A stretch of 64,000 nucleotides of DNA from RCC90-49c sp051016155 (lineage in GTDB: Bacteria > Bacteroidota > Bacteroidia > Cytophagales > Amoebophilaceae): NCBI GenBank assembly GCA_051016155.1, contig CP136537.1, positions 372,001 to 436,000 on the forward strand, written 5' to 3'. Below, piece by piece: positions 51,894-60,161 of this stretch. The notes under the pieces were generated by a model. The model ran no database searches. It saw nothing but the letters and a program-made list of their open reading frames with translations, and was not told where the DNA came from. The position numbers and the translations under genes are program-made. The first letter of the stretch is position 1, and each line of letters opens with the position of its first letter.

Positions 51894-53477
51894 TTATGTT
51901 AATGGAATGGTATGGATGATAGTACCCATTTTCACAGCTTCTATTTCCCCTTTGAAGTTAAGTCGCTCTACTTTTTTCACCTCTATGACTAATCTGTCGC
52001 CAGGCCTGGCTGAGGCTGCGAATTCGCTAAGGCTTGCCTCTTGTCCATTCACTTTTTTTGTCTTTACGGCGTTGCTACCACGTGCCAGAGAGACTTCCCA
52101 TTGGGCTACTCTGTAGCGTGCATCTTTAGGGAGGAAGTTTTTAAAGCTCTCATCAGCTATAGGTCTTACTTCTAGGCTGCGTGGGCCTGGAGCTGGCATA
52201 CCTTGTTTTTCATTGACTACCTTTCCCTTGCTGGTAATATTTATCTCTGGTCTAGGGATGGTTCTTACTTTGAAGACTTGTGTGCCCAACAAGTTTTTGT
52301 TGTTGTACACGTTAAGCCTTACCTCATTGTCTTGTGGCACTATGGTTATGAGGCCCTTGCCTCCGCCAGTTATTACACTCCCACCTTTGGCATCGAAACT
52401 AGGATTGTATGCTGCACCTAGTGCTGGTACTTGTACGTTAAGTTCATTACCGCAGTTGAGATACAAGGCCTGCACTGAAGCAGATTGCACCTGAATCACT
52501 GGCCTTGCCACGAAATATTCTATGTCTTCGACAAAGGTAGTATCTTTTCCGCCAGGCATATTCATCTTAATGGCTGCCCTGAAGGTCTTTTTGGCTAGTC
52601 CATCCTTGTTGTAATTGCCTGGAGAAGTCAGAAAATCTACTTGCCCTACACCATCTTCTACAGGAATAGTTCTTTCATCAATGGTCATCTGAGGCCTTGT
52701 GCCAGAAGAAGAAGCGGCTAAAAACAGCTCTGCTTTGTACCTAGCTCCAGCAGCAACAATATTAGACTGTGGTTTCACTACAGGCACTAAGTTATCGAAC
52801 TTAACATCATCTGCACCTACATTTCTGGACAGTTCTTCCAACGCATTGGTTTCAGCATAGACAACTTCTGAAACAAATTGGGTTAGAGTGGCCAATGCTG
52901 CTCCTAATGGTGTATGGTCAAAGTTGAGGCATGTAAAATTTTTACCATGCTGGTTAGGATCATTTTTGTACAAGGCACTGTCTTTCGCATCCAAAGCAAT
53001 TGCAGCATATTTCTTTTGTGTCACTTCAGACAGTTGACGCATGTAACCATTCAGTAGTTTTTGAAGCTCGTTGCCCTTGCCACCATCGATCATCAACTGG
53101 GCTACGACAGCATCATTTTTTATACCTTTAGGAACACCTGTTTTATTGTCTTTACCTCCTGTCAGTTCAACGAGTTTAGCTTTTAAGTTGTCCACATAAT
53201 CAACAACTTTTTTAGTCTCTTTTCTCACTTCCAAGGCAGCATTGAGCACTTTCACGTCCTTGGACCTATTTCCTGTCTCTCTTACTGTGGCTTTGATCCG
53301 CTCTAGGCTCTTAATGTTTTCTTGTACCTTCAGATCAACGCCTTGCTCTAAGCTTTTGTTGATTAGGATGAACTTTTCGAGTACACTGCTACTTACCTGA
53401 AGCGCTAGTAGCGCTGTCAGCACCAGGTACATCATCCCAATCATTTTTTGTCTTGGACTTAGTTTCTCTCCAGCCAT
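51894..53477 (-). CDS. gldM: GldM, type IX secretion motor shaft
   Basis: 527 residues. The N-terminus SPRQKMIGMMYLVLTALLALQVSS is the single membrane helix that sits within the GldL pentamer. A long periplasmic part follows with Ig-like domains (AALATLTQFVSEVVYAETNALEEL, FVARPVIQVQSASVQALYLNCGNELNVQVPALG, VITGGGKGLITIVPQ). GldLM converts proton flow to movement that drives the secretion system. Co-transcribed with gldL (43 bases upstream). Confidence 0.95.
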   Translation of the reverse strand: MAGEKLSPRQKMIGMMYLVLTALLALQVSSSVLEKFILINKSLEQGVDLKVQENIKSLERIKATVRETGNRSKDVKVLNAALEVRKETKKVVDYVDNLKAKLVELTGGKDNKTGVPKGIKNDAVVAQLMIDGGKGNELQKLLNGYMRQLSEVTQKKYAAIALDAKDSALYKNDPNQHGKNFTCLNFDHTPLGAALATLTQFVSEVVYAETNALEELSRNVGADDVKFDNLVPVVKPQSNIVAAGARYKAELFLAASSSGTRPQMTIDERTIPVEDGVGQVDFLTSPGNYNKDGLAKKTFRAAIKMNMPGGKDTTFVEDIEYFVARPVIQVQSASVQALYLNCGNELNVQVPALGAAYNPSFDAKGGSVITGGGKGLITIVPQDNEVRLNVYNNKNLLGTQVFKVRTIPRPEINITSKGKVVNEKQGMPAPGPRSLEVRPIADESFKNFLPKDARYRVAQWEVSLARGSNAVKTKKVNGQEASLSEFAASARPGDRLVIEVKKVERLNFKGEIEAVKMGTIIHTIPLT

Positions 53478-53520
53478 GAATTTGCGGGCTCTATGTTAGG
53501 ATCAGATGATATGCGTTTGT

Positions 53521-54333
53521 TTAGTTCTTTAATGCTGTTAGCATGTTTCCGTATATGCTGTTCAAGGAAGCCATTTTTGCACTCAGCTGGCCCAGCTCGG
53601 TCTCAAACTTCTCTGTTTCATGGCTGGCTGCTTGCATCCTTTCCATCGCTTCTGAGATGTGTGTGTAAACTTCCTGGGTGGTCCTTGCGCGCAAGTCAAC
53701 TCCTTCCAGCTCTCTTCTGTAGGCTGTATTAAGCGCTTGCAACGTTTCTGCCATGCCTTGGCTTTGTTCTTGGTAACCTTGTATGTCTTGCGATACACTT
53801 GCCAGCTTGTTGACAGCCCCTAGTGCATCAGTATGTGCTTCATACATATTGTTGAGTGCATCTGAAGCCTTCTCTATACTGGCCGTATACTTCTCTGTAG
53901 CAGCTGATACATCAGGCAGAGCAGCCATGTTGGCCACAGAGTCGGATAGGCGACTCATGCCTTCCCCTAACCGTTCTATCAGTGCGCCATCTATTTTTGC
54001 CTGAGCAAACAGGTCATCTAATTTTTCGCCAACAGGACCCTGAGAGTGACTGGAACGTACTGCGATATCTCCTCCTGCATGGCCCTCTCGTAGCTCTGGA
54101 TACACTATAGACCAATCTACTTCTTCCTCATGCGGCTCAAAGGCACTCAGAAAGAAAATGACTGCCTCTGTTGTCAAACCTACTCCTAGCATCAACGCCC
54201 CTCCTGACCAGTTGAGTAGCTTGAACATAGCTCCAAAAATGACGATAGAAGCGCCAATACCGTAAATTTTGGGCATAACATCTTTGTAAAACCTCGTTGT
54301 GAAGTCTTTCTTGGGGGAGAATCCACTAGCCAT
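53521..54333 (-). CDS. gldL: GldL, type IX secretion motor stator
   Basis: 270 residues. Two membrane helices near the N-terminus (GIGASIVIFGAMFKLLNW, GALMLGVGLTTEAVIFFLSAF) followed by EPHEEEVDWSIVYPEL and a long cytosolic coiled-coil tail. The Glu in TEAVIFF at the second helix matches the conserved proton-path position of the family. Works with GldM as inner-membrane motor. Third from the end of the operon. Confidence 0.94.
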   Translation of the reverse strand: MASGFSPKKDFTTRFYKDVMPKIYGIGASIVIFGAMFKLLNWSGGALMLGVGLTTEAVIFFLSAFEPHEEEVDWSIVYPELREGHAGGDIAVRSSHSQGPVGEKLDDLFAQAKIDGALIERLGEGMSRLSDSVANMAALPDVSAATEKYTASIEKASDALNNMYEAHTDALGAVNKLASVSQDIQGYQEQSQGMAETLQALNTAYRRELEGVDLRARTTQEVYTHISEAMERMQAASHETEKFETELGQLSAKMASLNSIYGNMLTALKN

Positions 54334-54373
54334 ATACTGTTGTTTTAATTTATGTTGTACTGTTACTGTTCTC

Positions 54374-55501
54374 TTAATAGTCAGCTGCTCCTACATAGGG
54401 CATCACAGGCTGAAGGCCCACATAAGACCTAGCATCAGTTTCAAGCTCATAATCTGGTTCCCCTGTCTGCAGCAAAGCGCCAATATCTTTCCATGAGCCT
54501 CCCATAATGACGCGCCATGGACATTTTGCATCTTTGGGGTCCCAACGTGTCGAAGTCCAACATGCTACATTGCCCGCCATATCATACAAACCATAGTTGT
54601 TAGGTAGAAAAGCGCCTACCGGAGAGGTAAATACATAGCCGCATTCTCCGTAGTCTCCTCTGTTAGACTTAAAATTGGCTAACAATTCTCCCTTTGCGTT
54701 TCTCAAGTAGGGACCTCCCCAGGGAAACTGAGCCAGCTCTCTCCCTCCCCTAGCAGCATAGGTATACTGCTCTGCTGAGGGCAGACGATAAGCAGGCACT
54801 TGGGGCAACCCTCTTTCTCTGTTATATTCCGCTTTCTCCTCTGACAGCAATGCCAAAAATTGTTCACATTGCTTCGCCGTTAGGCCCACCACAGGGTAAT
54901 TGGCATAGAGATGGCTAGCAATATCATCTAAAGAGCTATTGATAAACTCTTCTTGGGTAGGCAAATAGTTGTCTACCATATGGTCTGCCATTTCATGCTT
55001 CAGGTCCTTTTTCCACACTTGGCGATCTGGATAAAGTGCATCAACAAGGCCCTCTCCACTCAGCATGGTAGGCGATCCGTCTCCTTGCCCACCAGAAGAA
55101 GAGTCAGATACTACGCTGGGGTCAGCATCTTCTTCCTCTGCTTCCTCATTCTCGTTAGAGACTCTCGCTGCTGAATCCATAAATTCACTGAGTTTGATCA
55201 AGTACTCACCATTAGTCGTAAGGGTTTCTTTCATACAAAAAGATTCCACGGTTGCTCGTCTGGATGGGTTGGGTGTAGCAGTAACACTGGGCCCTGCAGG
55301 GCCCATGATGAAAGCCCCTCCCGGAATAAGCACCATGCCAGGGGGCACTTGCATACTCCAGCCCCCCTTTCTTCGTTCGTAGCTTACCAAGTCTCCTCGA
55401 TTATCCCTTCCTCTTCCAATCAAACAGCTTTGCACAGTCAGAAGTAGAGAAAAGACAATGAGTAGCCTGGATAAATGCGCTGATCTTGTGGACCGTTTCA
55501 T
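54374..55501 (-). CDS. gldK: GldK lipoprotein, type IX secretion ring
   Basis: 375 residues from the ATG at 55501. This start gives a compact lipoprotein signal (MKRSTRSAHLSRLL...TVQSC); the longer frame from 55531 would put its ATG 7 bases after the -7 box. The rest is a formylglycine-generating-enzyme-type fold: GMVLIPGGAFIMGPAGPS, YRLPSAEQYTYAARGG, PVGAFLPNNYGLYDMAGNVACWTSTRW and RVIMGGSWKD. An acidic Ser-rich insert (EEAEEEDADPS) is present. GldK acts structurally, forming the ring with GldN. First gene of the operon. Confidence 0.94.
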   Translation of the reverse strand: MKRSTRSAHLSRLLIVFSLLLTVQSCLIGRGRDNRGDLVSYERRKGGWSMQVPPGMVLIPGGAFIMGPAGPSVTATPNPSRRATVESFCMKETLTTNGEYLIKLSEFMDSAARVSNENEEAEEEDADPSVVSDSSSGGQGDGSPTMLSGEGLVDALYPDRQVWKKDLKHEMADHMVDNYLPTQEEFINSSLDDIASHLYANYPVVGLTAKQCEQFLALLSEEKAEYNRERGLPQVPAYRLPSAEQYTYAARGGRELAQFPWGGPYLRNAKGELLANFKSNRGDYGECGYVFTSPVGAFLPNNYGLYDMAGNVACWTSTRWDPKDAKCPWRVIMGGSWKDIGALLQTGEPDYELETDARSYVGLQPVMPYVGAADY

Positions 55502-55538
55502 GGGGTTTGAGTCTGAGTGTGGAGTATTCATACAGATG

Positions 55539-55569
55539 CAAATATATTTTCGTTCAGTGAATTTAGCAA
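55539..55569 (-). promoter_or_regulatory. Promoter of gldKLMN
   Basis: TTG, 20 bases, TATATTTG on the minus strand: close to the full Bacteroidota consensus. From the -7 box to the preferred gldK start at 55501 leaves an untranslated leader of about 30 bases. Confidence 0.7.
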
Positions 55570-55761
55570 TTGTATCGAGCTAACGTTTCAGATTCGCGAC
55601 ACAAGCCGTTATTTAGCGGCGGCTTAAGAAAGTCGAACCATTGCTTGTTACAGTTAGAAGTAATATCTCCTCTTCACTCACTCCTTGCAGTGCTCTAGCT
55701 TATCTCAGCTTATATAAACACGTACTTTTTTTACTTAAAACCAAATAGGTAGTCTTCAGCA

Positions 55762-56976
55762 ATGCTCTATTATCTTTTTCGATACATTCATGAAGTTTTT
55801 GACTGCCCAGGTACTGGTGTCTTCAAGTACATCTCTTTCAGGGCTGCTGCAGCGGCAGTATGCTCCTTGCTCATTGCCATTCTCTTAGGGAAGAGATTGA
55901 TTCAGTTCTTTGAGCAGCAACAAATTAGAGAGGGGACACGAGCATTGGGCTTGGCAGAAGAAACCCAAAAAGGCAAAACACCCACCATGGGCGGCATTGT
56001 CATCATAGCAGCCATTGTTATACCCACATTGCTCTTTGCCCAGCTAGTCAACACCTATGTGTTCCTATTACTGGTTGCCACCTTGTGGATGGGTTTGATC
56101 GGCTTTATTGACGACTACATCAAGGTCTTTAAGAAAGATAAAAAAGGCTTAGCAGGTAGATTTAAAGTGTTTGGCCAAGTGGGATTAGGACTCATTGTGA
56201 GCCTCGTCCTTTATTTTCATAAAGAGGTAGTGGTACGCGAACTAGAAGCACCCATTGCCCTCATCGAGCAGGGCGAGGCGGCACCTACAGCTTTCAAAGA
56301 TGTAAAATCCACCAAAACGACAGTGCCTTTTTTCAAAAACAATGAACTGGACTACAGCCAGCTCGTGCCTGGACTCCCTCCCCAGTACACCTGGATCGTA
56401 TACGTGCTTGTGGTCATCTTTATCGTGACTGCGGTCTCTAACGCCGCCAACCTTACAGACGGACTAGACGGCCTGGCAGCAGGCACTTCAGCCATTATCG
56501 GCATTACACTCGCTGTCTTGGCTTATCTATCAGGCAACGTTATTTTCTCGCAATACCTCAACATCATGTACCTCCCGAACTTAGGCGAACTGGTCATTTT
56601 TTGTACTGCCTTTGTCGGCGCTTGTATAGGCTTTCTTTGGTACAACACCTATCCTGCTCAGATTTTTATGGGAGACACAGGCAGCTTGACTTTGGGCGGG
56701 CTCATTGCTGTGATGGCCATCATGATCAGAAAAGAACTGCTGATACCACTTCTCTGCGGCATCTTTCTAGTGGAGAACCTATCTGTTATCCTACAAGTAG
56801 CCTATTTCAAATACACCAAAAGAAAGCATGGCGAAGGAAGGAGAATCTTTAGGATGTCACCCATCCACCACCATTACCAGAAGCTAGGCTTACACGAAGC
56901 CAAAATCGTAGCACGTTTTTGGATTGTGGGCATTTTACTCGCTATTTTCACACTTGTCACCCTCAAGTTACGATAG
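55762..56976 (+). CDS. mraY: Phospho-MurNAc-pentapeptide transferase MraY
   Basis: Attaches the muramyl-pentapeptide to undecaprenyl phosphate, making lipid I. 404 residues with about ten membrane helices. QKGKTPTMGGIVII, LIGFIDDYIKVFKKDKKGL (the DDxxK-type site), NAANLTDGLDGLAAG, MGDTGSLTLGGLIAV and RMSPIHHHYQKLGLHE are all present. The insertion around residues 155-200 is typical of Bacteroidota. It is not in a dcw cluster here; it stands divergent from gldK. Confidence 0.96.
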   Translation: MLYYLFRYIHEVFDCPGTGVFKYISFRAAAAAVCSLLIAILLGKRLIQFFEQQQIREGTRALGLAEETQKGKTPTMGGIVIIAAIVIPTLLFAQLVNTYVFLLLVATLWMGLIGFIDDYIKVFKKDKKGLAGRFKVFGQVGLGLIVSLVLYFHKEVVVRELEAPIALIEQGEAAPTAFKDVKSTKTTVPFFKNNELDYSQLVPGLPPQYTWIVYVLVVIFIVTAVSNAANLTDGLDGLAAGTSAIIGITLAVLAYLSGNVIFSQYLNIMYLPNLGELVIFCTAFVGACIGFLWYNTYPAQIFMGDTGSLTLGGLIAVMAIMIRKELLIPLLCGIFLVENLSVILQVAYFKYTKRKHGEGRRIFRMSPIHHHYQKLGLHEAKIVARFWIVGILLAIFTLVTLKLR

Positions 56977-57017
56977 CCGAAACTTGAGCTTAAGCCACGT
57001 AAAATACTATCTAAACT

Positions 57018-57527
57018 ATGGGAAAGCCCACGCAGGTTGTAGTTAGAGCTAGAGCCTTACTCGGCGATGACCATCGGCTGGTCATGTGTTGGAGCAAAGC
57101 GCATCGGGTCTTCTTCCTACCAGGTGGCACATTAGAACCTGGTGAAACAGTACAAGCATGCCTAGTTAGAGAGCTGCGAGAAGAGATGGCCCTTGAGACA
57201 GTACCAATCCAGGGCTTTCTCGGATGTTTGTAGCATCACTGGCAAGATGCCGTTAACGTCTACCAAGAGCTTAACTTCCTCTTTCGCGTGCAAGTCTCTA
57301 CGCACTGGCTAGATCATCCCATTACATCACAAGAGGACCATATGGCCTTTGAAGTCCTCCCCATCAAAGACTTGCTTACTAGGCCTAATGTGCGACCTGC
57401 CAAGCTTAAGGGATTCATTGACAAGCACTACCATAAAGAGGGAGCTTATCTACACTCCTCCGAACTGGCCTCAGCCTCCCTTACCTCTTTTCAAAAGCTA
57501 CAAGACGCTCCTCAAAGCCTACCTTAA
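57018..57527 (+). pseudogene. NUDIX hydrolase with a single in-frame TAG
   Basis: The first part (MGKPTQVVVRARALLGD...) contains the NUDIX box GGTLEPGETVQACLVRELREEM (Gly, Glu, Arg-Glu and Glu-Glu residues in place). A TAG at 57231-57233 stops it after 71 codons. The same frame continues HWQDAVNVYQELNFLFRVQV, DHMAFEVLPIKDLL and KLKGFIDKHY, which is the expected C-terminal half. One base change therefore separates it from a complete enzyme of about 169 residues. Read-through or pseudogene; the substrate is unknown. Confidence 0.75.
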
Positions 57528-58321
57528 GGATAGATCGGCTGCCTATCACGCTAGAAAAACTGTACTTCGACTGTGTGGACGACCAAGGCAATGCTTGGAT
57601 AGGTTATGCGCTGAACTTACGCTGGTTAGGATTTCCTCTTACTTTGCATCAAAGCCTCTTGAGTCAAGAAGGAGGGCTAAAAGTCGACTTGGAGCAGGCA
57701 GCAGCCCATTCGAGAGGTACCTTTACCCACAATGCTACGCACTTTTCTTGTCCTCTTTTTACAGTCAAGTCTCATCCTTTCTCAACACCTCCTATACACG
57801 AACGCCTTTGGGCACATAAGCATAAAAAAGTAGAGTGGAACTGCTCCCACCCCCATGCTGCGTTGGAGGTACAGCTCAAAGACACCCTCCTGATGGGCAA
57901 AGGATATGTTGAGCAAATCACCATGAACTTGCCTCCCTGGAAGCTGCCTATCCAGACGCTTCACTGGGGCCGATTTGTTTCAAAACAGCACGCGATCATA
58001 TGGATTCGCTGGCAATGGCCATTAGAGGAAAGGAGCTGGATATTTTTGGATGGAAAGCGCACAGAGAGTGGCCATATCTCATTAGACAATATACGCCTGG
58101 ACCAAGAGGCAGTGTCTTTAGACATCCACAACGTAAGAACACTTGTTGAAGAAAAACCCTTCAAGCACTTGCGCAGCAAGCTGGGCTGGCTTCGCTTTCT
58201 TTTGCCCCAACATCTAGATCACTCCACAGAGACCAAATGGCTAGCCAAGGGCAAACTGCACATGCCTCAGCAAAAAGAAGAAGAGGGCTGGGTCATTCAC
58301 GAAGAAGTCCAATTTACCTAG
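57500..58321 (+). CDS. Uncharacterised lipocalin/CrtC-like protein
   Basis: At least 248 residues from the GTG at 57575, but the same frame upstream reads LRIDRLPITLEKLYFDCVDDQGNAWIGYAL, which looks like real coding sequence without ATG, GTG or TTG at a suitable place. The true start therefore overlaps the NUDIX gene or has been damaged; the given left coordinate is approximate. Visible blocks: GKGYVEQITMNLPPWKLPIQ, LHWGRFVSKQHAIIWIRW, DHSTETKWLAKGKLHM. The GYxE...LPIxxLxWGRF pattern reminds me of hydroxyneurosporene-synthase-like beta-barrel proteins of unknown function. No signal peptide is seen. Confidence 0.5.
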   Translation, partial: TRRSSKPTLRIDRLPITLEKLYFDCVDDQGNAWIGYALNLRWLGFPLTLHQSLLSQEGGLKVDLEQAAAHSRGTFTHNATHFSCPLFTVKSHPFSTPPIHERLWAHKHKKVEWNCSHPHAALEVQLKDTLLMGKGYVEQITMNLPPWKLPIQTLHWGRFVSKQHAIIWIRWQWPLEERSWIFLDGKRTESGHISLDNIRLDQEAVSLDIHNVRTLVEEKPFKHLRSKLGWLRFLLPQHLDHSTETKWLAKGKLHMPQQKEEEGWVIHEEVQFT

Positions 58322-58670
58322 CCGCTGTATAGGGTATCTAGCTCAATGCCTTAAAACAGAACGCGCCTGTTGCAAGAGGCATCTAATGAGACCATGGCCG
58401 TGTTAGGCGATTTTGTGATTGAATGATTTAAAAAGGGCTTCTAACCCCAAAGACAGTCTACTTGAAAAGTCTAGCAGTGTGGTTGGTAGCTATTCTGCAG
58501 CAGTCTTCGCAACCTTCATTCTGACAGCGTATGCCATGCATGAGAAGGATCGTTGCGGATATGGAAGTAGATTGTGAACATGGTGCATGCTGCATAGATG
58601 TGCTACTCAAGCCCTAAACAGAAAGATGGTCATGCTCTGTAAGGTTGCATAAGGCAAGCAAGTATATTTA
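58322..58670. other. Intergenic stretch before the tadA 3' end
   Basis: Holds one octamer repeat (58388-58475) and otherwise nothing I can recognise. Confidence 0.45.
58388..58475 (-). repeat. Octamer-phased repeat, minus orientation
   Basis: On the minus strand: head (AGACTGTCTTTGGGG...), AATCATTC, AATCACAA, AATCGCCT, AACACGGC, then CATGGTCTC as terminal box. Confidence 0.7.
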
Positions 58671-59120
58671 CTAACTTCTCAATCGCTGAAAAAAACGGTT
58701 CAGATGTTGAGCAGCCTCTTCTGAGCATACATCGGTAGTCACTTCTGTACGAGGATGTAAGAGGGGCTTGCCCACGGTGCTGTAGCCTCGCTGAGGGTCA
58801 CGTGCACCTATCACTAAGCGGCCCAGCTGGGCCCAGTAAGCAGCACTGCCACACATGCAGCAAGGCTCTAAAGTGACATATAGAGTACAAGTAGGCAAGT
58901 ATTTGCCCCCTACGTAGCTAAAGGCAGCTGTCAAAGCCAACATTTCTGCATGGGCCGTAGCGTCTTTTAGTCGTTCCACTTGGTTATAAGCGCGGGCAAT
59001 GATATGATGATTGTTCACCACAACAGCGCCCACAGGCACTTCTCCTGTCTCGTAGGCCTTAACCGCTTCCTTGAGCGCCTCCTGCATGAAATAATTGTCT
59101 GTAAAAAGAAGAGAGGCCAT
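58671..59120 (-). CDS. tadA: tRNA adenosine(34) deaminase
   Basis: Converts A34 to inosine in tRNA-Arg(ACG). 149 residues. Zinc/catalytic motif TAHAEML (His57, Glu59) and LEPCCMCGSA (Cys87, Cys90); GEVPVGAVVVNNHHIIARAYNQVE in front. The start codon ATGGCCTC lies in the terminal box of an octamer repeat, as for def. A guanine deaminase of the same fold is less likely given the tRNA-type motifs. Confidence 0.93.
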   Translation of the reverse strand: MASLLFTDNYFMQEALKEAVKAYETGEVPVGAVVVNNHHIIARAYNQVERLKDATAHAEMLALTAAFSYVGGKYLPTCTLYVTLEPCCMCGSAAYWAQLGRLVIGARDPQRGYSTVGKPLLHPRTEVTTDVCSEEAAQHLNRFFQRLRS

Positions 59121-59192
59121 TGGGTTATTGGTTCATTTATTGTGCTATTTCTTGGGTCGAAGGATTACAAAATTGCTCAGTGATGTAATAAC
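59113..59192. repeat. Octamer-phased repeat(s) upstream of tadA
   Basis: On the minus strand AATAGCAC, AATAAATG, AACC, AATAACCC, AATGGCCTC, where the last ATG is the tadA start. On the plus strand a second partial tail follows (ATTACAAAATTGCTCAGTGA). The two face each other. Confidence 0.65.
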
Positions 59193-59259
59193 CGCAAGTC
59201 ATAGAAGAAAAGACCACGAAATAACGAGTCTGGTTGAAATAGCTCTAGTTACGCTTTTA

Positions 59260-59337
59260 TATGACTAAAATAGACCGTCTTGGAGGCTAGAAAGGTATTT
59301 TAAATCACCCAATCAGTAAATCACCGATGAGCCTGTG
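59260..59337 (+). repeat. Octamer-phased repeat upstream of pssA
   Basis: Head CTTGGAGGCTAGAAAGG (compare 20823), then AATCACCC, AATCAGTA, AATCACCG and ATGAGCCT as decayed terminal box. Confidence 0.7.
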
Positions 59338-59373
59338 CGTTGCAGGGAGATAAAAAAGAGCGGCAAAAAGTCC

Positions 59374-59381
59374 TAGCTTTG
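59374..59381 (+). promoter_or_regulatory. Possible -7 box of pssA
   Basis: TAGCTTTG fits TAnnTTTG, 29 bases before the pssA ATG. No TTG at the expected -33 position. Confidence 0.4.
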
Positions 59382-59410
59382 TAGCCACTCCTCAGCAACA
59401 CCTCCTGAGC

Positions 59411-60088
59411 ATGCATAAACACTTACCTAACTTTTTGACGCTCCTTAACCTTACAAGTGGCTGCGTAGGCATTGTCTGGGCCCTGCAAGGCGACTTAACG
59501 CAGGCAGCTTGGTGCATTTGGTTGGGGGCATTGTTAGACTTTCTGGATGGCTTGGCAGCCCGACTGCTCCAAGCTTACTCGCCCCTGGGCCAGCAGCTAG
59601 ATTCTTTGGCTGACTTGGTCACTTTCGGCCTGTTGCCTGCCAGCATCATGTATGTCCTCATCAGTCAACAAACCGTTTCAGCTTATCTACCTTGCGTAGC
59701 CTTGCTCATGCCCAGTTTCTCAGCCCTGAGGCTAGCACAGTTCAATGTAGACGACAGGCAACAAGCGGTTTTTATTGGGCTGCCCACGCCTGCGCATGGA
59801 CTTTTTATCAGTACGTTGCCGATGATTATATCGGCCAATCAATATCCTTGGCTGACGGCCTGGTTAGCTGCACCTTATGTGTTGGTTACCCTAGCCCTCT
59901 TGACCTCTGGCATGCTCATAGCCAATGTAAAGCTAATGGCTTTTAAGTTGACCACTTATGCCTGCTATCCGAATCGCTTCAAATACGGCTTTTTGTGCAT
60001 GGCTGTCTTGCTCACGGCACTACTGCGTGTTGAGGGCTTGGCTTTGAGTATTGTTTTGTACGTGTTGGTGTCTAGGCTTTGCTCATGA
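59411..60088 (+). CDS. pssA: CDP-diacylglycerol-serine O-phosphatidyltransferase
   Basis: Makes phosphatidylserine, the precursor of phosphatidylethanolamine. 225 residues with about seven membrane helices. The CDP-alcohol phosphotransferase motif DG-x2-AR-x8-G-x3-D-x3-D is seen in FLDGLAARLLQAYSPLGQQLDSLAD. Start MHKHLPNFLTLLNLTSGCVGI is canonical for the Bacteroidota/Bacillus type. A phosphatidylglycerophosphate synthase is less likely given the N-terminus. Confidence 0.92.
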   Translation: MHKHLPNFLTLLNLTSGCVGIVWALQGDLTQAAWCIWLGALLDFLDGLAARLLQAYSPLGQQLDSLADLVTFGLLPASIMYVLISQQTVSAYLPCVALLMPSFSALRLAQFNVDDRQQAVFIGLPTPAHGLFISTLPMIISANQYPWLTAWLAAPYVLVTLALLTSGMLIANVKLMAFKLTTYACYPNRFKYGFLCMAVLLTALLRVEGLALSIVLYVLVSRLCS

Positions 60089-60152
60089 TGCATGGGTTTA
60101 TTGGGCCATTTGGTCATTTTGTTATTTAAACATTAGTTCAGTTGATTATTGA
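60089..60152 (-). repeat. Octamer-phased repeat between pssA and lepA
   Basis: On the minus strand AATAACAA, AATGACCA, AATGGCCC, AATAAACC, CATGCATC: five units in phase, terminal box at the pssA stop. Confidence 0.7.
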
Positions 60153-60161
60153 GAGGGAAAT

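Noticed and set aside
53493..53732. Plus-strand frames opposite gldL, mreB, lepA and other long genes
   Set aside because: They are antisense to well-conserved genes with clear motifs and have no features of their own.
51062..55531. Possible contractile (Afp/T6SS-like) injection system near gldKLMN
   Set aside because: No sheath, tube, baseplate or ATPase genes are present in the window; only the T9SS core is seen.
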